NCBI GenBank assembly: GCA_964425595.1 | Contig: CAYRMW010000010.1 | Coordinates: 1 to 47,815, forward strand | Direction: 5' to 3' | Source: Caccovicinus sp964425595 | Lineage (GTDB): Bacteria > Bacillota > Clostridia > Lachnospirales > Lachnospiraceae | DNA: 47,815 nucleotides | Program-made: the position numbers and the translations under genes | Notes under the pieces: generated by a model | What the model was told of the DNA's origin: nothing | The model's database searches: none | Seen by the model: only the letters and a program-made list of their open reading frames with translations | In this document: one piece after another, positions 32,067 through 40,879 of the stretch | Layout: the number at the start of each line of letters is the position of its first letter | How positions within the stretch are numbered: position 1 is the first letter of the stretch

Positions 32067-34751
32067 ATGAGTTCATGTAATTACGGAATGGCTGCGACCA
32101 GGCACCGACTGCAGAATGCCCGTTCTAACCGGCGCAAATACGGCAGCCGCCTGTTTTTGAATCTCTTTAAGCTGTTCTTTGTCATCGTGCTTTTCCTGGC
32201 TCTCGTCAGCGCCGGTATCGGCGCGGGCGTACTCAAGGGCATCGTCGACAGTGCTCCCGATGTGGACCCATCCAGTTTCGGTCCCAGCGGATTTGCCACC
32301 AAAATATACGATAATCAGGGAAATCTGACCGATACCCTGGTCATGACCGGAACGAACCGCGAGGAGGCCTCCTACGATGAGCTTCCTCAGGATCTGATCA
32401 ATGCCTTTGTCGCGATCGAAGATTCCCGTTTCTGGACGCATAACGGCATTGACCTGCGTTCCATCCTCCGGGCAGCCGTCGGCGTCCTTTCCGGCGATTA
32501 TTCCGGCGGCGGCTCGACACTGACGCAGCAGCTGATCAAAAACAACGTCTTTGATGGCGGCCGGGAGACCAGCTTCGGTGCCCGGCTGGAACGAAAATTT
32601 CAGGAACAATACCTGGCGGTGAAACTGGAAAAGGAACTGACTGAATCTACCGGCAGCAAGGAAGCCGCCAAGCAGCAGATCATCACCGATTACCTGAATA
32701 CCATTAACCTGGGGAGCAATACCCTTGGCGTTAAAGTGGCGTCCAGACGGTACTTCAACAAAGAGGTCTCTGAATTGACGGTTTCCGAGTGCGCCGTCCT
32801 GGCCGCGATCACCCAGAATCCTTCCAAGATGAACCCCATCACCAATCCGGAGAACAATGCGGAGCGGCGCAAGATCATCCTGCAGTACATGTACGAGCAG
32901 GGATATATCACCAAGGAACAGCAGGAAGAAGCGCTGGCGGATGACGTTTACACCCGCATCCAGAACGTGAATCTTCTGACCCAGGAATCCTCTTCCCCGT
33001 ACAGCTACTTTACCGATGCGCTGATCGAGCAGGTGATGACCGCGCTGACCGAACAGCTGGGCTATACCGAGACCCAGGCCCACAACCTCCTCTACGGAGG
33101 CGGCCTTTCGATCTATACCACCCAGGACCCGGAGATCCAGGCGATCGTCGATGAAGAGATCAATGACCCGGATAATTACGACACGGCCAAATATTCCGTG
33201 GAATACCGGCTCTCCGTTACGCACGAAGACGGGACCACCGAGCATTTTTCCGAGAACGACCTGGAATCCTATCACAGTTCGGTGCTGAGGGACAGCTACG
33301 ACGGCCTGTATGCTTCAGAAGAGGCGGTCGACGCCGATATCGAACAGTTTAAGGCCTATATTCTATCCGACACCGATACGATCATTGCCGAAGTGCTGCA
33401 GACGACCCTGCAGCCGCAGACGTCCTTTGTCCTTATGGACCAGGCCACCGGCCAGGTGAAGGCGATCTGCGGCGGGCGCGGAGAAAAAACGGCCAGCCTG
33501 ACCTTAAACCGCGCTACCGATTCGACCCGTCAGCCCGGCTCTACCTTCAAGGTCATCACCTCCTTCGCGCCTGCGCTGGATGCCTGCGGAGCTACGCTGG
33601 GTACGGTTTACTATGACGCGCCCTATTCGGTAGGAACCAAATCCTTCCAAAACTGGTACAGCCAGGGTTATCTTGGCTATTCCAGCATCCGCGATGGCAT
33701 CATTTATTCCATGAATATTGTCGCCGTGCGCTGCATGATGGAGACCGTCACGCCCCAGCTCGGCGTGGAATACGCCAAGAACCTGGGGATAACCTCGCTG
33801 ACCGACAGCGACTTGAACGCGTCGACTGCCCTCGGCGGACTGACCTACGGCGTGACAAATCTGGAGCTGACCTCCGCTTTCGCGGCGATCGCCAACGGCG
33901 GCGTATACACCAAGCCCATTTTCTTTACGACCATCCTGGATCACGAAGGGAAAGTGCTGCTCCAGACGCAGCCGGAAACCCATCGCGCGCTGAAGGATTC
34001 CACCGCGTTTCTGCTGACCGACGCCATGTCGGACTCCATGGAAAGCAATCGAAAATTTGCCCGCTCCGGTGTGAATGTCAACTCCACCAGCACCCGGTCT
34101 GCTCTTTCCAATATGTCTGCCGCCGGAAAGAGCGGTACGACTAGCAACAACCGGGATATCTGGTTCGTCGGCTTTACGCCTTACTATACCGCAGGGATAT
34201 GGGGCGGCTGCGACGACAACCAGCAGCTCAGCGGAGGCTCCTCCTACAACGGCGGAACGAGCTTTCACAAGGATATCTGGCGCAAGATCATGACCCGTGT
34301 CCACGAAGGCCTGTCAGACCCCGGCTTTACGCAGCCGGACAGCATCGAAACCGCCGTCATCTGCCGCAAATCCGGGAAAATCGCCGTCAACGGCGTATGC
34401 GATCAGGATCCCCGGGGCGATGCCACCTACACGGAGTATTTTGCCAGCGGCACGGTTCCGACGGAAGTCTGCGACAAGCATGTGGTCGTGACCGTCTGCG
34501 CGGAATCCGGCCTGCTGCCTTCCCTCTACTGCACCGATAAGCAGTCCAGCGTCTGCATCACGCTTCCGCAGAACGAGGCTGGCGAGACGACGGATGATTC
34601 CTATTACGCGATACCGACCGCTACCTGTACGATTCATTCCGGCTCTTCCACGGTCATTGATCCGGAAGACGGCGGTTCGGAAGCGCCTACCGCGTCAGCC
34701 GATTCCAATACCAGCCTGAGAGGTCCGGGCTATGTATCTTCCGATTCCTGA
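32067..34751 (+). CDS. Class A penicillin-binding protein (PBP1A-like)
   Basis: An 894-residue bifunctional peptidoglycan synthase. A short basic cytoplasmic tail and a membrane anchor (about 28-50) precede a GT51 transglycosylase domain (EDSRFWTHNGID with catalytic Glu118; GGGSTLTQQLIKN). The transpeptidase domain has SxxK Ser492/Lys495 (PGSTFK), SMN at 548-550 and KSG at 688-690. A Cys-containing, Ser/Thr-rich C-terminal extension follows. The ATG follows AAGGAGG. It is monocistronic, flanked by its own promoter and a bidirectional terminator. Confidence 0.95.
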   Translation: MSSCNYGMAATRHRLQNARSNRRKYGSRLFLNLFKLFFVIVLFLALVSAGIGAGVLKGIVDSAPDVDPSSFGPSGFATKIYDNQGNLTDTLVMTGTNREEASYDELPQDLINAFVAIEDSRFWTHNGIDLRSILRAAVGVLSGDYSGGGSTLTQQLIKNNVFDGGRETSFGARLERKFQEQYLAVKLEKELTESTGSKEAAKQQIITDYLNTINLGSNTLGVKVASRRYFNKEVSELTVSECAVLAAITQNPSKMNPITNPENNAERRKIILQYMYEQGYITKEQQEEALADDVYTRIQNVNLLTQESSSPYSYFTDALIEQVMTALTEQLGYTETQAHNLLYGGGLSIYTTQDPEIQAIVDEEINDPDNYDTAKYSVEYRLSVTHEDGTTEHFSENDLESYHSSVLRDSYDGLYASEEAVDADIEQFKAYILSDTDTIIAEVLQTTLQPQTSFVLMDQATGQVKAICGGRGEKTASLTLNRATDSTRQPGSTFKVITSFAPALDACGATLGTVYYDAPYSVGTKSFQNWYSQGYLGYSSIRDGIIYSMNIVAVRCMMETVTPQLGVEYAKNLGITSLTDSDLNASTALGGLTYGVTNLELTSAFAAIANGGVYTKPIFFTTILDHEGKVLLQTQPETHRALKDSTAFLLTDAMSDSMESNRKFARSGVNVNSTSTRSALSNMSAAGKSGTTSNNRDIWFVGFTPYYTAGIWGGCDDNQQLSGGSSYNGGTSFHKDIWRKIMTRVHEGLSDPGFTQPDSIETAVICRKSGKIAVNGVCDQDPRGDATYTEYFASGTVPTEVCDKHVVVTVCAESGLLPSLYCTDKQSSVCITLPQNEAGETTDDSYYAIPTATCTIHSGSSTVIDPEDGGSEAPTASADSNTSLRGPGYVSSDS

Positions 34752-34782
34752 GCGATCGCCTCTTCCCTCATCCCGAGGGAAA

Positions 34783-34821
34783 AAACAGCCGAACCAGACA
34801 TTTGTTCCGGTTCGGCTGTTT
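34783..34821. terminator. Bidirectional terminator between the PBP gene and cdd
   Basis: AAACAGCCGAACC (34783-34795) and GGTTCGGCTGTTT (34809-34821) are exact reverse complements. A run of T follows on the minus strand; the plus side has TTTG. It serves the two converging genes. Confidence 0.88.
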
Positions 34822-34855
34822 GTCCGTCTGTCCTGTTTGCCTGCGGACGCGCAGG

Positions 34856-35287
34856 TCAGCTGCGCGCGTCCGCTTTGCCCAGATTTTTCGGTCCAAAGCC
34901 CATGGGCAAAAGCTCCTCAAGCGTATATTCCTGATATCTGTCCGGTGAAACCGCCAGAATGATCTGAAAGGTTTTCGGGTCGCAGAATTCCATCATCACC
35001 TGGCGGCACACGCCGCAGGGCGCGCAGATATCCGGTTCTTTGGCTTCCTGCGGCCCGCCCACGATGGCGATCGCGGAAAACGTGCGGACACCCTCGCTGA
35101 CCGCTTTAAAAAATGCCGTCCTCTCCGCGCAGTTGCTTGGCGTGTAGCCGGCATTCTCGATATTGCACCCGGTAAATACGCGGCCGTCCAGGGCAAGGAG
35201 AGCCGCGCCCACCTGGAAATGCGAATAGGGGGTGTAGGCGCGCGCTCTGGCCTTCTGCGCCAGCCGGATCAGTTCTTTTTTGTCCAT
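34856..35287 (-). CDS. cdd: Cytidine deaminase
   Basis: A 143-residue zinc enzyme that deaminates cytidine and deoxycytidine for pyrimidine salvage. Zinc ligands and the catalytic Glu lie in NCAERTAFF and APCGVCRQVM, and the substrate loop in GCNIENAGY. The length is slightly above the usual 130-136. The start MDKKELIRLAQKA at 35287 follows GGCGG; a longer frame to 35320 is not supported. It lies downstream of a nucleoside-binding lipoprotein gene on the same strand, which fits a salvage role. Confidence 0.96.
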   Translation of the reverse strand: MDKKELIRLAQKARARAYTPYSHFQVGAALLALDGRVFTGCNIENAGYTPSNCAERTAFFKAVSEGVRTFSAIAIVGGPQEAKEPDICAPCGVCRQVMMEFCDPKTFQIILAVSPDRYQEYTLEELLPMGFGPKNLGKADARS

Positions 35288-35459
35288 TTTTATATTCCGC
35301 CTTTCTGCGAAAGGCACCAATGCGTCATGAAACGTATTGGCTAACTTTCGCTTTCTAATCTATCTTCCTTCTGATATTATTCTTTTATAAGACTGACACA
35401 CTACAGAACACGTGGAGGTGATGGTGGGGCTGATATCCTCGAAAAGAATAACATCCCGT

Positions 35460-36575
35460 TTAATCCAGAGTATATACATCACCATAAGCGAGCTCAAAGG
35501 ATTCCCTGTCCCCCGGCACCGTCAGTTCGCCGGACTTGATCTTTTCCTTGACCTCTTCTACTGCCGCCAGTACTTCATCCGGAAGATTGTCGGTAGTGGG
35601 CGCGATATCAACACCCTCGCTCTTTAAATCGTAGGTAATGACGCCGCTCTCCAGCTCGCCGTCAACGCATGCCTTTGAGATCTCATAAGTAGCATTATCG
35701 ACCCGCTTCATCGCGGAAGTCAGGATCGTCTCCGGCGCGAGATAGCTCTGGTCGCTGTCCACGCCGATCGCCCAGATGCCGCTTTCCCTGCATCCCTCGA
35801 TCACGCCCAGTCCGGTTTCGCCCGCCGCATGGAAGATGATATCCGCGCCCTCCGCGATCATACTGGCGGCCGCGCTCTTTCCGCCCGCCGCGTCGCTGAA
35901 GGAATTTACATTATACTGCAGGATCTGCGCGTCGGGATTCGAATCCAGAACGCCCTCGCAATATCCGTATCCGAACTGGTTCATGGCGTCATCGGTCATA
36001 CCGATCACGAAGCCGACCTTGCCAGTCTCGGTCATCATACCGGCAACCATACCGACCAGGTAGGAAGCCTCCGCCTGCTGGAACATCAGGCAGGTCACGT
36101 TGTCCAGATCGGAATTGGTCGGATCGTCAATGATGGCAAAATGCGTGTCCGGATTCGCCTCTGCGGCTGATCGCAGGGCATCCGCCATCATATAGCCAAC
36201 CGCGATGATCAGATCATAATCCTCATCGATAAATGTCTCCAGGTTCGGTGCGTAGTCCGAATCCGTCTTGGACACCAGGTAATTCACCTCAATGCCAAGT
36301 TCCTCACCGGCTCTCTGCAGGCCTTTCCACGCCGACTGGTTGAAGGAACCGTCATTCACGCCGCCGGTATCGGTCACCATGCCCACTTTGACGTCGCCGG
36401 CCGCCGCGGCCGTTTCCTGCTCTGCCTCTTCTTCCTGCGCACCGGCGTCCTCTGCCTCCGTACCCGTCCAAGCCACGGCATCCGCCGCGGCCGTCTCAGA
36501 AGCCGAAGATCCGCACGCCATTAGCGATACCGACATCGCTGCGGCCAGAAGAACTGAGCATGCTCTCTTTCTCAT
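35460..36575 (-). CDS. BMP-family (PnrA-like) nucleoside-binding lipoprotein
   Basis: A 371-residue extracellular lipoprotein of the basic membrane protein family, whose members bind purine or other nucleosides for ABC import. The signal peptide ends in SLMAC with lipid-anchored Cys21, followed by a low-complexity Ala/Glu linker (about 22-55). The ligand-binding body shows TDTGGVNDGSFNQSAWKGL and IIFHAAGETGLGVIEGC. The ATG at 36575 follows AGGAGG. It has its own promoter. The ATPase and two permeases that normally follow are absent; cdd follows instead. Confidence 0.93.
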   Translation of the reverse strand: MRKRACSVLLAAAMSVSLMACGSSASETAAADAVAWTGTEAEDAGAQEEEAEQETAAAAGDVKVGMVTDTGGVNDGSFNQSAWKGLQRAGEELGIEVNYLVSKTDSDYAPNLETFIDEDYDLIIAVGYMMADALRSAAEANPDTHFAIIDDPTNSDLDNVTCLMFQQAEASYLVGMVAGMMTETGKVGFVIGMTDDAMNQFGYGYCEGVLDSNPDAQILQYNVNSFSDAAGGKSAAASMIAEGADIIFHAAGETGLGVIEGCRESGIWAIGVDSDQSYLAPETILTSAMKRVDNATYEISKACVDGELESGVITYDLKSEGVDIAPTTDNLPDEVLAAVEEVKEKIKSGELTVPGDRESFELAYGDVYTLD

Positions 36576-36617
36576 AATAACAAACTCCTCCTGTTTTGTG
36601 TTGATTCCTCGCACCCA

Positions 36618-36645
36618 ACTATACTCTTTTTGGGCGATTCGTCAA
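36618..36645 (-). promoter_or_regulatory. Promoter of the BMP lipoprotein gene
   Basis: On the minus strand TTGACG (36645-36640), a 16-nt spacer and TATAGT (36623-36618) are found. Confidence 0.75.
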
Positions 36646-36668
36646 CTATTGCCGCAAATGCGGAGCAG

Positions 36669-38090
36669 TCAGTTCCGGTCGTAAGCCCTGATATAACCGA
36701 TGGTTTCGTTGTTCCGCCCCATGGCGTAATCCTGCGAAAGAACGGCACGGATCAGGTCTTCGCCGCCGGATTCGACTGCCGTTACTTTCAGGTTCAGCGC
36801 CTTTTCCACATCCGCCGCCGTCACATCATCCAGGAAAACCTGTTCCCCGCTGCGGAGCATATTCGAGGGGATCAGCAGGCGCTGCCCAAGATCAATCCCC
36901 TGCTCCTGACGGGCCTTCAGCTGGGCGATCAGATCCCGGCCGGTGACCAGGCCGGATACGGTGATGGTCTCCCCGAAGAAATCATTGCGGATGGCATACA
37001 CATGCACTGTCAGGCCGGGGACGGCTTCCATCAGCCGTCCCGCAAAATCCTTAAGAGTAGGATAGGCCAGCTTTCCCGTCGCGATGGTCAGGGTGCGTTT
37101 TCCCTGCCCTGCGGCGGACGAAAAAGACCCGTCCTGAGAAAACTGTTTCCAGGCATCCTCAAATTCCCGGATAAACAGCCGCATCATCCCCACGCCGTTT
37201 TCCAGCTGGATATAGCCGTCGTAACGCTCTTCTTCCGGAAAATCCAGCCCGGCCGTAATATACCACTCGTCGCTGGCGTGAATAAAATGCAGGCCATATC
37301 GCGCGTACAATTCCTGCTGACGGCTCTCCACCATCCGGATCACTTCCCGGGCCTCTTCCCGCGAAAACAGTTCAAGCGGATAAAGGCCATCGCGGAAACG
37401 GGTCAGGCCGGCGGGCACCACCGAAACGCTGCGCATAAACGGCAGGTAGCGGGAAAGGTCGTCGATGCTTCTCTCCAGCTCCTTGCCGTCATTCACCCCG
37501 CGGCACACCACGATCTGTCCGTTCATCTCAATGCGATGTTTGTACAGCATATCCAGATATTTCAGCTTTTCTCCGGCAAACCGGTTGTTCAGCATTTTGC
37601 AGCGCAATTCCGGGTTTGTGGTCTGGACGGATATGTTGATGGGCGCCAGATGCATGTGGATGATCCGCCGGATATCCGATTCCTTCATATTTGTGAGGGT
37701 GATGTAGTTGCCCTGGAGGAAGGACAGGCGGGAATCATCATCCTTAAAATACAGCGTTTCCCGCATCCCCGGCGGCATCTGGTCAATAAAGCAGAAAATA
37801 CAACGGTTGCTGCAGGAATGGTATTCGCTCATCAGCCCGTTTTCAAATTCCAGGCCCAGGTCCTCGTCAAACTCCTTATCGATCTCCAGCAGCCATTCTT
37901 CGCCGTCCGGCTTTTCGATCAGCACTTCAATGTATTCGTTCTTGATCAGGTACCGATAATCGAAAACATCCTGGATCTCCTGCCCGTTGATGGACAACAG
38001 CACATCGCCCGCCCCGATCTCCATTTCCTCACCGATGGAACCGGGCGCCACCTCACGGATCAGGTGCCGCTTCCGCTTTTGTTTCTTCAC
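36669..38090 (-). CDS. DUF512 family protein with PDZ and radical-SAM-like domains
   Basis: A 473-residue protein of the DUF512 family; its reaction is unknown. An N-terminal PDZ-like domain (about 5-70; VAPGSIGEEMEIGAGDVLLSING) is followed by a radical-SAM-type CxxxCxxC cluster (CSNRCIFCF) and an elongator-like core (NYITLTNMKESD, INISVQTTNPELRCKMLNN), then the DUF512 region. The GTG start at 38090 overlaps the trmD-tcdA stop as GTGA, which implies coupled translation. Its partner in many clostridia, der, is not here. Confidence 0.9.
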   Translation of the reverse strand: MKKQKRKRHLIREVAPGSIGEEMEIGAGDVLLSINGQEIQDVFDYRYLIKNEYIEVLIEKPDGEEWLLEIDKEFDEDLGLEFENGLMSEYHSCSNRCIFCFIDQMPPGMRETLYFKDDDSRLSFLQGNYITLTNMKESDIRRIIHMHLAPINISVQTTNPELRCKMLNNRFAGEKLKYLDMLYKHRIEMNGQIVVCRGVNDGKELERSIDDLSRYLPFMRSVSVVPAGLTRFRDGLYPLELFSREEAREVIRMVESRQQELYARYGLHFIHASDEWYITAGLDFPEEERYDGYIQLENGVGMMRLFIREFEDAWKQFSQDGSFSSAAGQGKRTLTIATGKLAYPTLKDFAGRLMEAVPGLTVHVYAIRNDFFGETITVSGLVTGRDLIAQLKARQEQGIDLGQRLLIPSNMLRSGEQVFLDDVTAADVEKALNLKVTAVESGGEDLIRAVLSQDYAMGRNNETIGYIRAYDRN

Positions 38091-39595
38091 TGTCCTTCAC
38101 CGCCTTCCGTGCAGATATCCCTCACCACCTGGCCGGCCAGGATCAGCCCGGCCGCTGACGGCACGAATGCCACGCTTCCCGGCGTCCGCGGCGATACGCC
38201 TGCGGCATCCGCCGTCCGCGCGGCGCCCGGCGTCATGGGCTCCTCCGTGGAATACACCACTTTAAGCTCTCCAACGCCCCGCTTTCTCAGCTCGCGCCGC
38301 ATCACTCTGGCCAGAGGGCAGACCGAGGTATCATAGATATCCGCCACCATAAACCGCGACGGGTCCAGCTTATTTCCCGCGCCCATGGAACTGATCACAG
38401 GCACGCCGGCCGCCTTAGCCTGCATGATGATCTGGATCTTTGCCGCCACGGTATCCACCGCGTCCACCACATACGTATACCGGGAAAAATCAAACTCCTG
38501 CGCGGTCTCCGGAAGGAAAAAACAGCGCCTGGCCTCCACCTTGGCTTCCGGGTTGATGGAAAGGATCCTCTCCTTCATCACGTCCACCTTGCAACGGCCC
38601 AGATCCGGCAGGGTAGCGATGATCTGCCGGTTCAGATTCGAAAGAGCGATCCTGTCGCTGTCGATCAGCTCCAGGCTTCCCACGCCGCTGCGCGCCAGGG
38701 CCTCTGCCACGTAACCGCCCACGCCGCCGATGCCAAAGATGGCCACCCTGGCTTTCTTCAGGCGCATCAGTCCCTCATCGCCCAGGAGAAGCGCCGTCCG
38801 GGAAAACGCGGTTTCCCCTTCCGTCTTCCATGCCCCGCAGGAAGCCTCATTCCCCTGTTCCCGCGCCTGCGCGCGAAGGGCATCCAGGTATTTTTTCTCC
38901 TTTTTCGTGAGGACGGCTCCCTCTAAAAGATCCGGCCGCCGTTCAAACGTCCGCCGGATGGACTGGCACCGCCGCCATTCCTCGATCTTCTGGTGGTGGC
39001 CGGTCAGAAGCACCGGCGGCACCGCCATGTCCCGAAAGACTTCCGGTCTGGTATACTGGGGATATTCCAGAAGATTATCGTGGAAGGATTCCGTTTCCGC
39101 GGAAACCTCATTATTCAGCACACCGGGAACCAGCCGGGAAACGCAGTCGATGACCACCATGGCCGGCAGCTCTCCGCCGGTAACGACATAATCACCGATC
39201 GACAGATAATCCGTACAGATCAATTCCAGCGCCCGCTCATCGATCCCCTCATAATGACCGCAGAGAAAGACCAGATCCTCCTCCATGGCCAGTTCCCGGG
39301 CGATCGTCTGGTTAAATACCCGCCCCTGGGGCGTCATGTATATAACCCTTGGCTTTTTCTTCAGCCTCCCGCACAGATCCTCATAGGCTTCGCAGATCGG
39401 TCCCGGCTGCATCACCATGCCGGCGCCCCCGCCGTAAGGCGCATCATCCACATGATGATGCTTGTCATGGGAATAATCCCGGATATTGATCGCCTCCACG
39501 GAGATCAGGCCCTTTTCCATGGCCCGGCCGGTAATGCTGGTATTCAGGCCGCCCATTACCATCTCCGGAAAAAGCGTTAAAATGTGAAAATCCAT
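38087..39595 (-). CDS. trmD: TrmD-TcdA fusion: tRNA (guanine37-N1)-methyltransferase joined to a tRNA A37 cyclic-t6A dehydratase
   Basis: A 502-residue two-domain protein in one open frame. Residues 1-240 are a complete TrmD (LTLFPEM, PYGGGAGMVM, CGHYEGIDERA, and the SAM-binding knot IGDYVVTGGELPAMVVID at about 133-150), which makes m1G37 in tRNA. After a linker (about 241-261) residues 262-502 form a complete TcdA/E1-like domain: FSRTALLLGDEGL, the ATP-binding GIGGVGG (288-294), IDSD (311-314), NLNRQ with Arg323, VVDAVD and VPSAAGLILAG. TcdA forms cyclic t6A37 using ATP. The ATG at 39595 follows GAGGA. The linker has no start codon for a separate TcdA. The gene follows rimM, and DUF512 overlaps its end. 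Confidence 0.93.
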   Translation of the reverse strand: MDFHILTLFPEMVMGGLNTSITGRAMEKGLISVEAINIRDYSHDKHHHVDDAPYGGGAGMVMQPGPICEAYEDLCGRLKKKPRVIYMTPQGRVFNQTIARELAMEEDLVFLCGHYEGIDERALELICTDYLSIGDYVVTGGELPAMVVIDCVSRLVPGVLNNEVSAETESFHDNLLEYPQYTRPEVFRDMAVPPVLLTGHHQKIEEWRRCQSIRRTFERRPDLLEGAVLTKKEKKYLDALRAQAREQGNEASCGAWKTEGETAFSRTALLLGDEGLMRLKKARVAIFGIGGVGGYVAEALARSGVGSLELIDSDRIALSNLNRQIIATLPDLGRCKVDVMKERILSINPEAKVEARRCFFLPETAQEFDFSRYTYVVDAVDTVAAKIQIIMQAKAAGVPVISSMGAGNKLDPSRFMVADIYDTSVCPLARVMRRELRKRGVGELKVVYSTEEPMTPGAARTADAAGVSPRTPGSVAFVPSAAGLILAGQVVRDICTEGGEGQ

Positions 39596-39673
39596 ACTGC
39601 TGTTCCTCATTCTTTCCTGCCTGCTGATGTTGACGCAGGCTCACGCCTGACGCCGGCTGCCCCGGGATGCGCC

Positions 39674-40186
39674 TTACAGATCCAAAAGTCCGGGAAGCAG
39701 GCGCACCTGCATCCGTCCGGCCTCCACATCGACATGGAGGACGCACTGACGAATGGCCGGCAGCAGGATCTCTTTCCCGTTCTCCCGTTTGATCACATAC
39801 ACGTCATTGGCTCCCGTCTGGATCACATCGGCCAGCGTGCCAAGCACGCTGCCGTCTTCTTCCGTCACCGTCATGCCGACCAGGTCCGCAATAAAATACT
39901 CATTCTGTTTAAGCGCCACGGCCTGGTTCCGACGGATCCAGAGTTCTTTCCCTCTGCAGCTCTCCACCTCATTGATGCTGTCGTATTCCTCAAATTTCAG
40001 GATGACCATGTTTTTGAAAAATTTAACGTTCTGAATATGCAGATCCACATAGCCGCGCCCTGTGTCCAGCGTCACCTCTTTCAGCCGCCGGAAGCGCTGG
40101 GGATCGTCTGTCGTGGGGAATACCTTCACTTCCCCCCGAATGCCGTGAGCGGAAGTGATCACCCCCACCCGAAACTTCTCTTCCAT
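39674..40186 (-). CDS. rimM: 16S rRNA processing protein RimM
   Basis: A 170-residue 30S maturation factor that binds S19 and the 30S head. The N-terminal RimM domain (RVGVITSAHGIRGEVKVFPTTDDPQRF) is followed by a PRC-barrel domain (about 95-168; YFIADLVGMTV, NDVYVIKRENGKEILLPAI). The start at 40186 follows GGAAGGAG. It lies between khpA and trmD in the usual order. Confidence 0.97.
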   Translation of the reverse strand: MEEKFRVGVITSAHGIRGEVKVFPTTDDPQRFRRLKEVTLDTGRGYVDLHIQNVKFFKNMVILKFEEYDSINEVESCRGKELWIRRNQAVALKQNEYFIADLVGMTVTEEDGSVLGTLADVIQTGANDVYVIKRENGKEILLPAIRQCVLHVDVEAGRMQVRLLPGLLDL

Positions 40187-40211
40187 CTGTCTCTCCTTCC
40201 CGAGTCAAACA

Positions 40212-40312
40212 CCGGTATCCCGGACGTTTTGGACAGCCGGAATACCGGCTGCCGTCAGGCGCATAAAGAAGCTGCCGCAGACACCGACAGCAGCGGTACC
40301 TGCGGCAGCTTC
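40212..40312 (-). terminator. Two hairpins between khpA and rimM
   Basis: GAAGCTGCCGCAG (40268-40280) and CTGCGGCAGCTTC (40300-40312) form a perfect 13-bp stem followed on the minus strand by TTTATG. A second stem pairs CCGGTATCCCGG (40212-40223) with CCGGAATACCGG (40237-40248). They may partly end transcripts from the ribosomal-protein part of the operon before rimM-trmD. Confidence 0.6.
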
Positions 40313-40323
40313 ATAAAGATCCG

Positions 40324-40551
40324 TTACTGAATCTCTACGATCACTCTTCTGTCTTCCCTGGAAGCGGCGGCTTTGACCACAGCGCGGATCGCCTTGGCGA
40401 TCCGTCCCTGCTTGCCGATCACCTTGCCCATATCGGAAGAAGCAACCTTCAGCTCGATCAGGGTATCGTCCCCCTTCTGGCTTTCTCTAACGACTACTTC
40501 ATCTGGATTATCGACAAGAGCTTTTGCGATAACTTCCACTAATTCTTTCAT
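40324..40551 (-). CDS. khpA: KH-domain RNA-binding protein KhpA
   Basis: A 75-residue protein that is essentially one KH domain with the RNA-binding GKQG loop (VIGKQGRIAKAIRAVVKAAA). KhpA, with KhpB, binds RNA and affects cell division and elongation in Gram-positive bacteria. The start follows GAGGTG. Its place after rpsP is standard. Confidence 0.96.
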   Translation of the reverse strand: MKELVEVIAKALVDNPDEVVVRESQKGDDTLIELKVASSDMGKVIGKQGRIAKAIRAVVKAAASREDRRVIVEIQ

Positions 40552-40577
40552 GCAATCACCTCAAGCGTATCCGGTTA

Positions 40578-40814
40578 CTAGATACCTGCAACCTTTAACA
40601 GCTTTGCAACCGTCTCGGTGGGCTGAGCGCCATTTGCCAGCCACTTCTTTGCCGCTTCCTCATCCACCTTGATCGAGCTGGGATCGGTGTTCGGATCATA
40701 CGTGCCGATTTCCTCGATGAATCTTCCGTCTCTCGGAGAACGGGAATCGGATACTACGATTCTATAGAAAGGTGCCTTCTTCTGCCCCATTCTTCTTAAT
40801 CTGATCTTTACCAT
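40578..40814 (-). CDS. rpsP: 30S ribosomal protein S16
   Basis: A 78-residue ribosomal protein with the family opening MVKIRLRRMGQKKAPFYRIVVSDSRSPRDGRFIEEIG and the WLANGAQPTETVAKLL tail. A near-perfect site (AGGAGGTGAAAG) precedes the ATG, as expected for a ribosomal protein. Confidence 0.98.
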   Translation of the reverse strand: MVKIRLRRMGQKKAPFYRIVVSDSRSPRDGRFIEEIGTYDPNTDPSSIKVDEEAAKKWLANGAQPTETVAKLLKVAGI

Positions 40815-40879
40815 ACTGCTTTCACCTCCTGAAAATAATATCTATAGTAATACGGGAATCCGTATAACTAACTTAAATG

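Noticed and set aside
36630..38336. Long plus-strand open frame opposite the DUF512 gene
   Set aside because: Antisense to a recognisable protein with intact motifs; composition (rich in His, Arg, Gln and Pro) is typical of a reverse-strand artefact.
38800..38880. Possibility that the trmD-tcdA fusion is an assembly frameshift
   Set aside because: No stop codon or usable start lies at the junction in the frames needed, and both domains are full length in one frame. It cannot be fully excluded without reads, so the check is listed under the finding.
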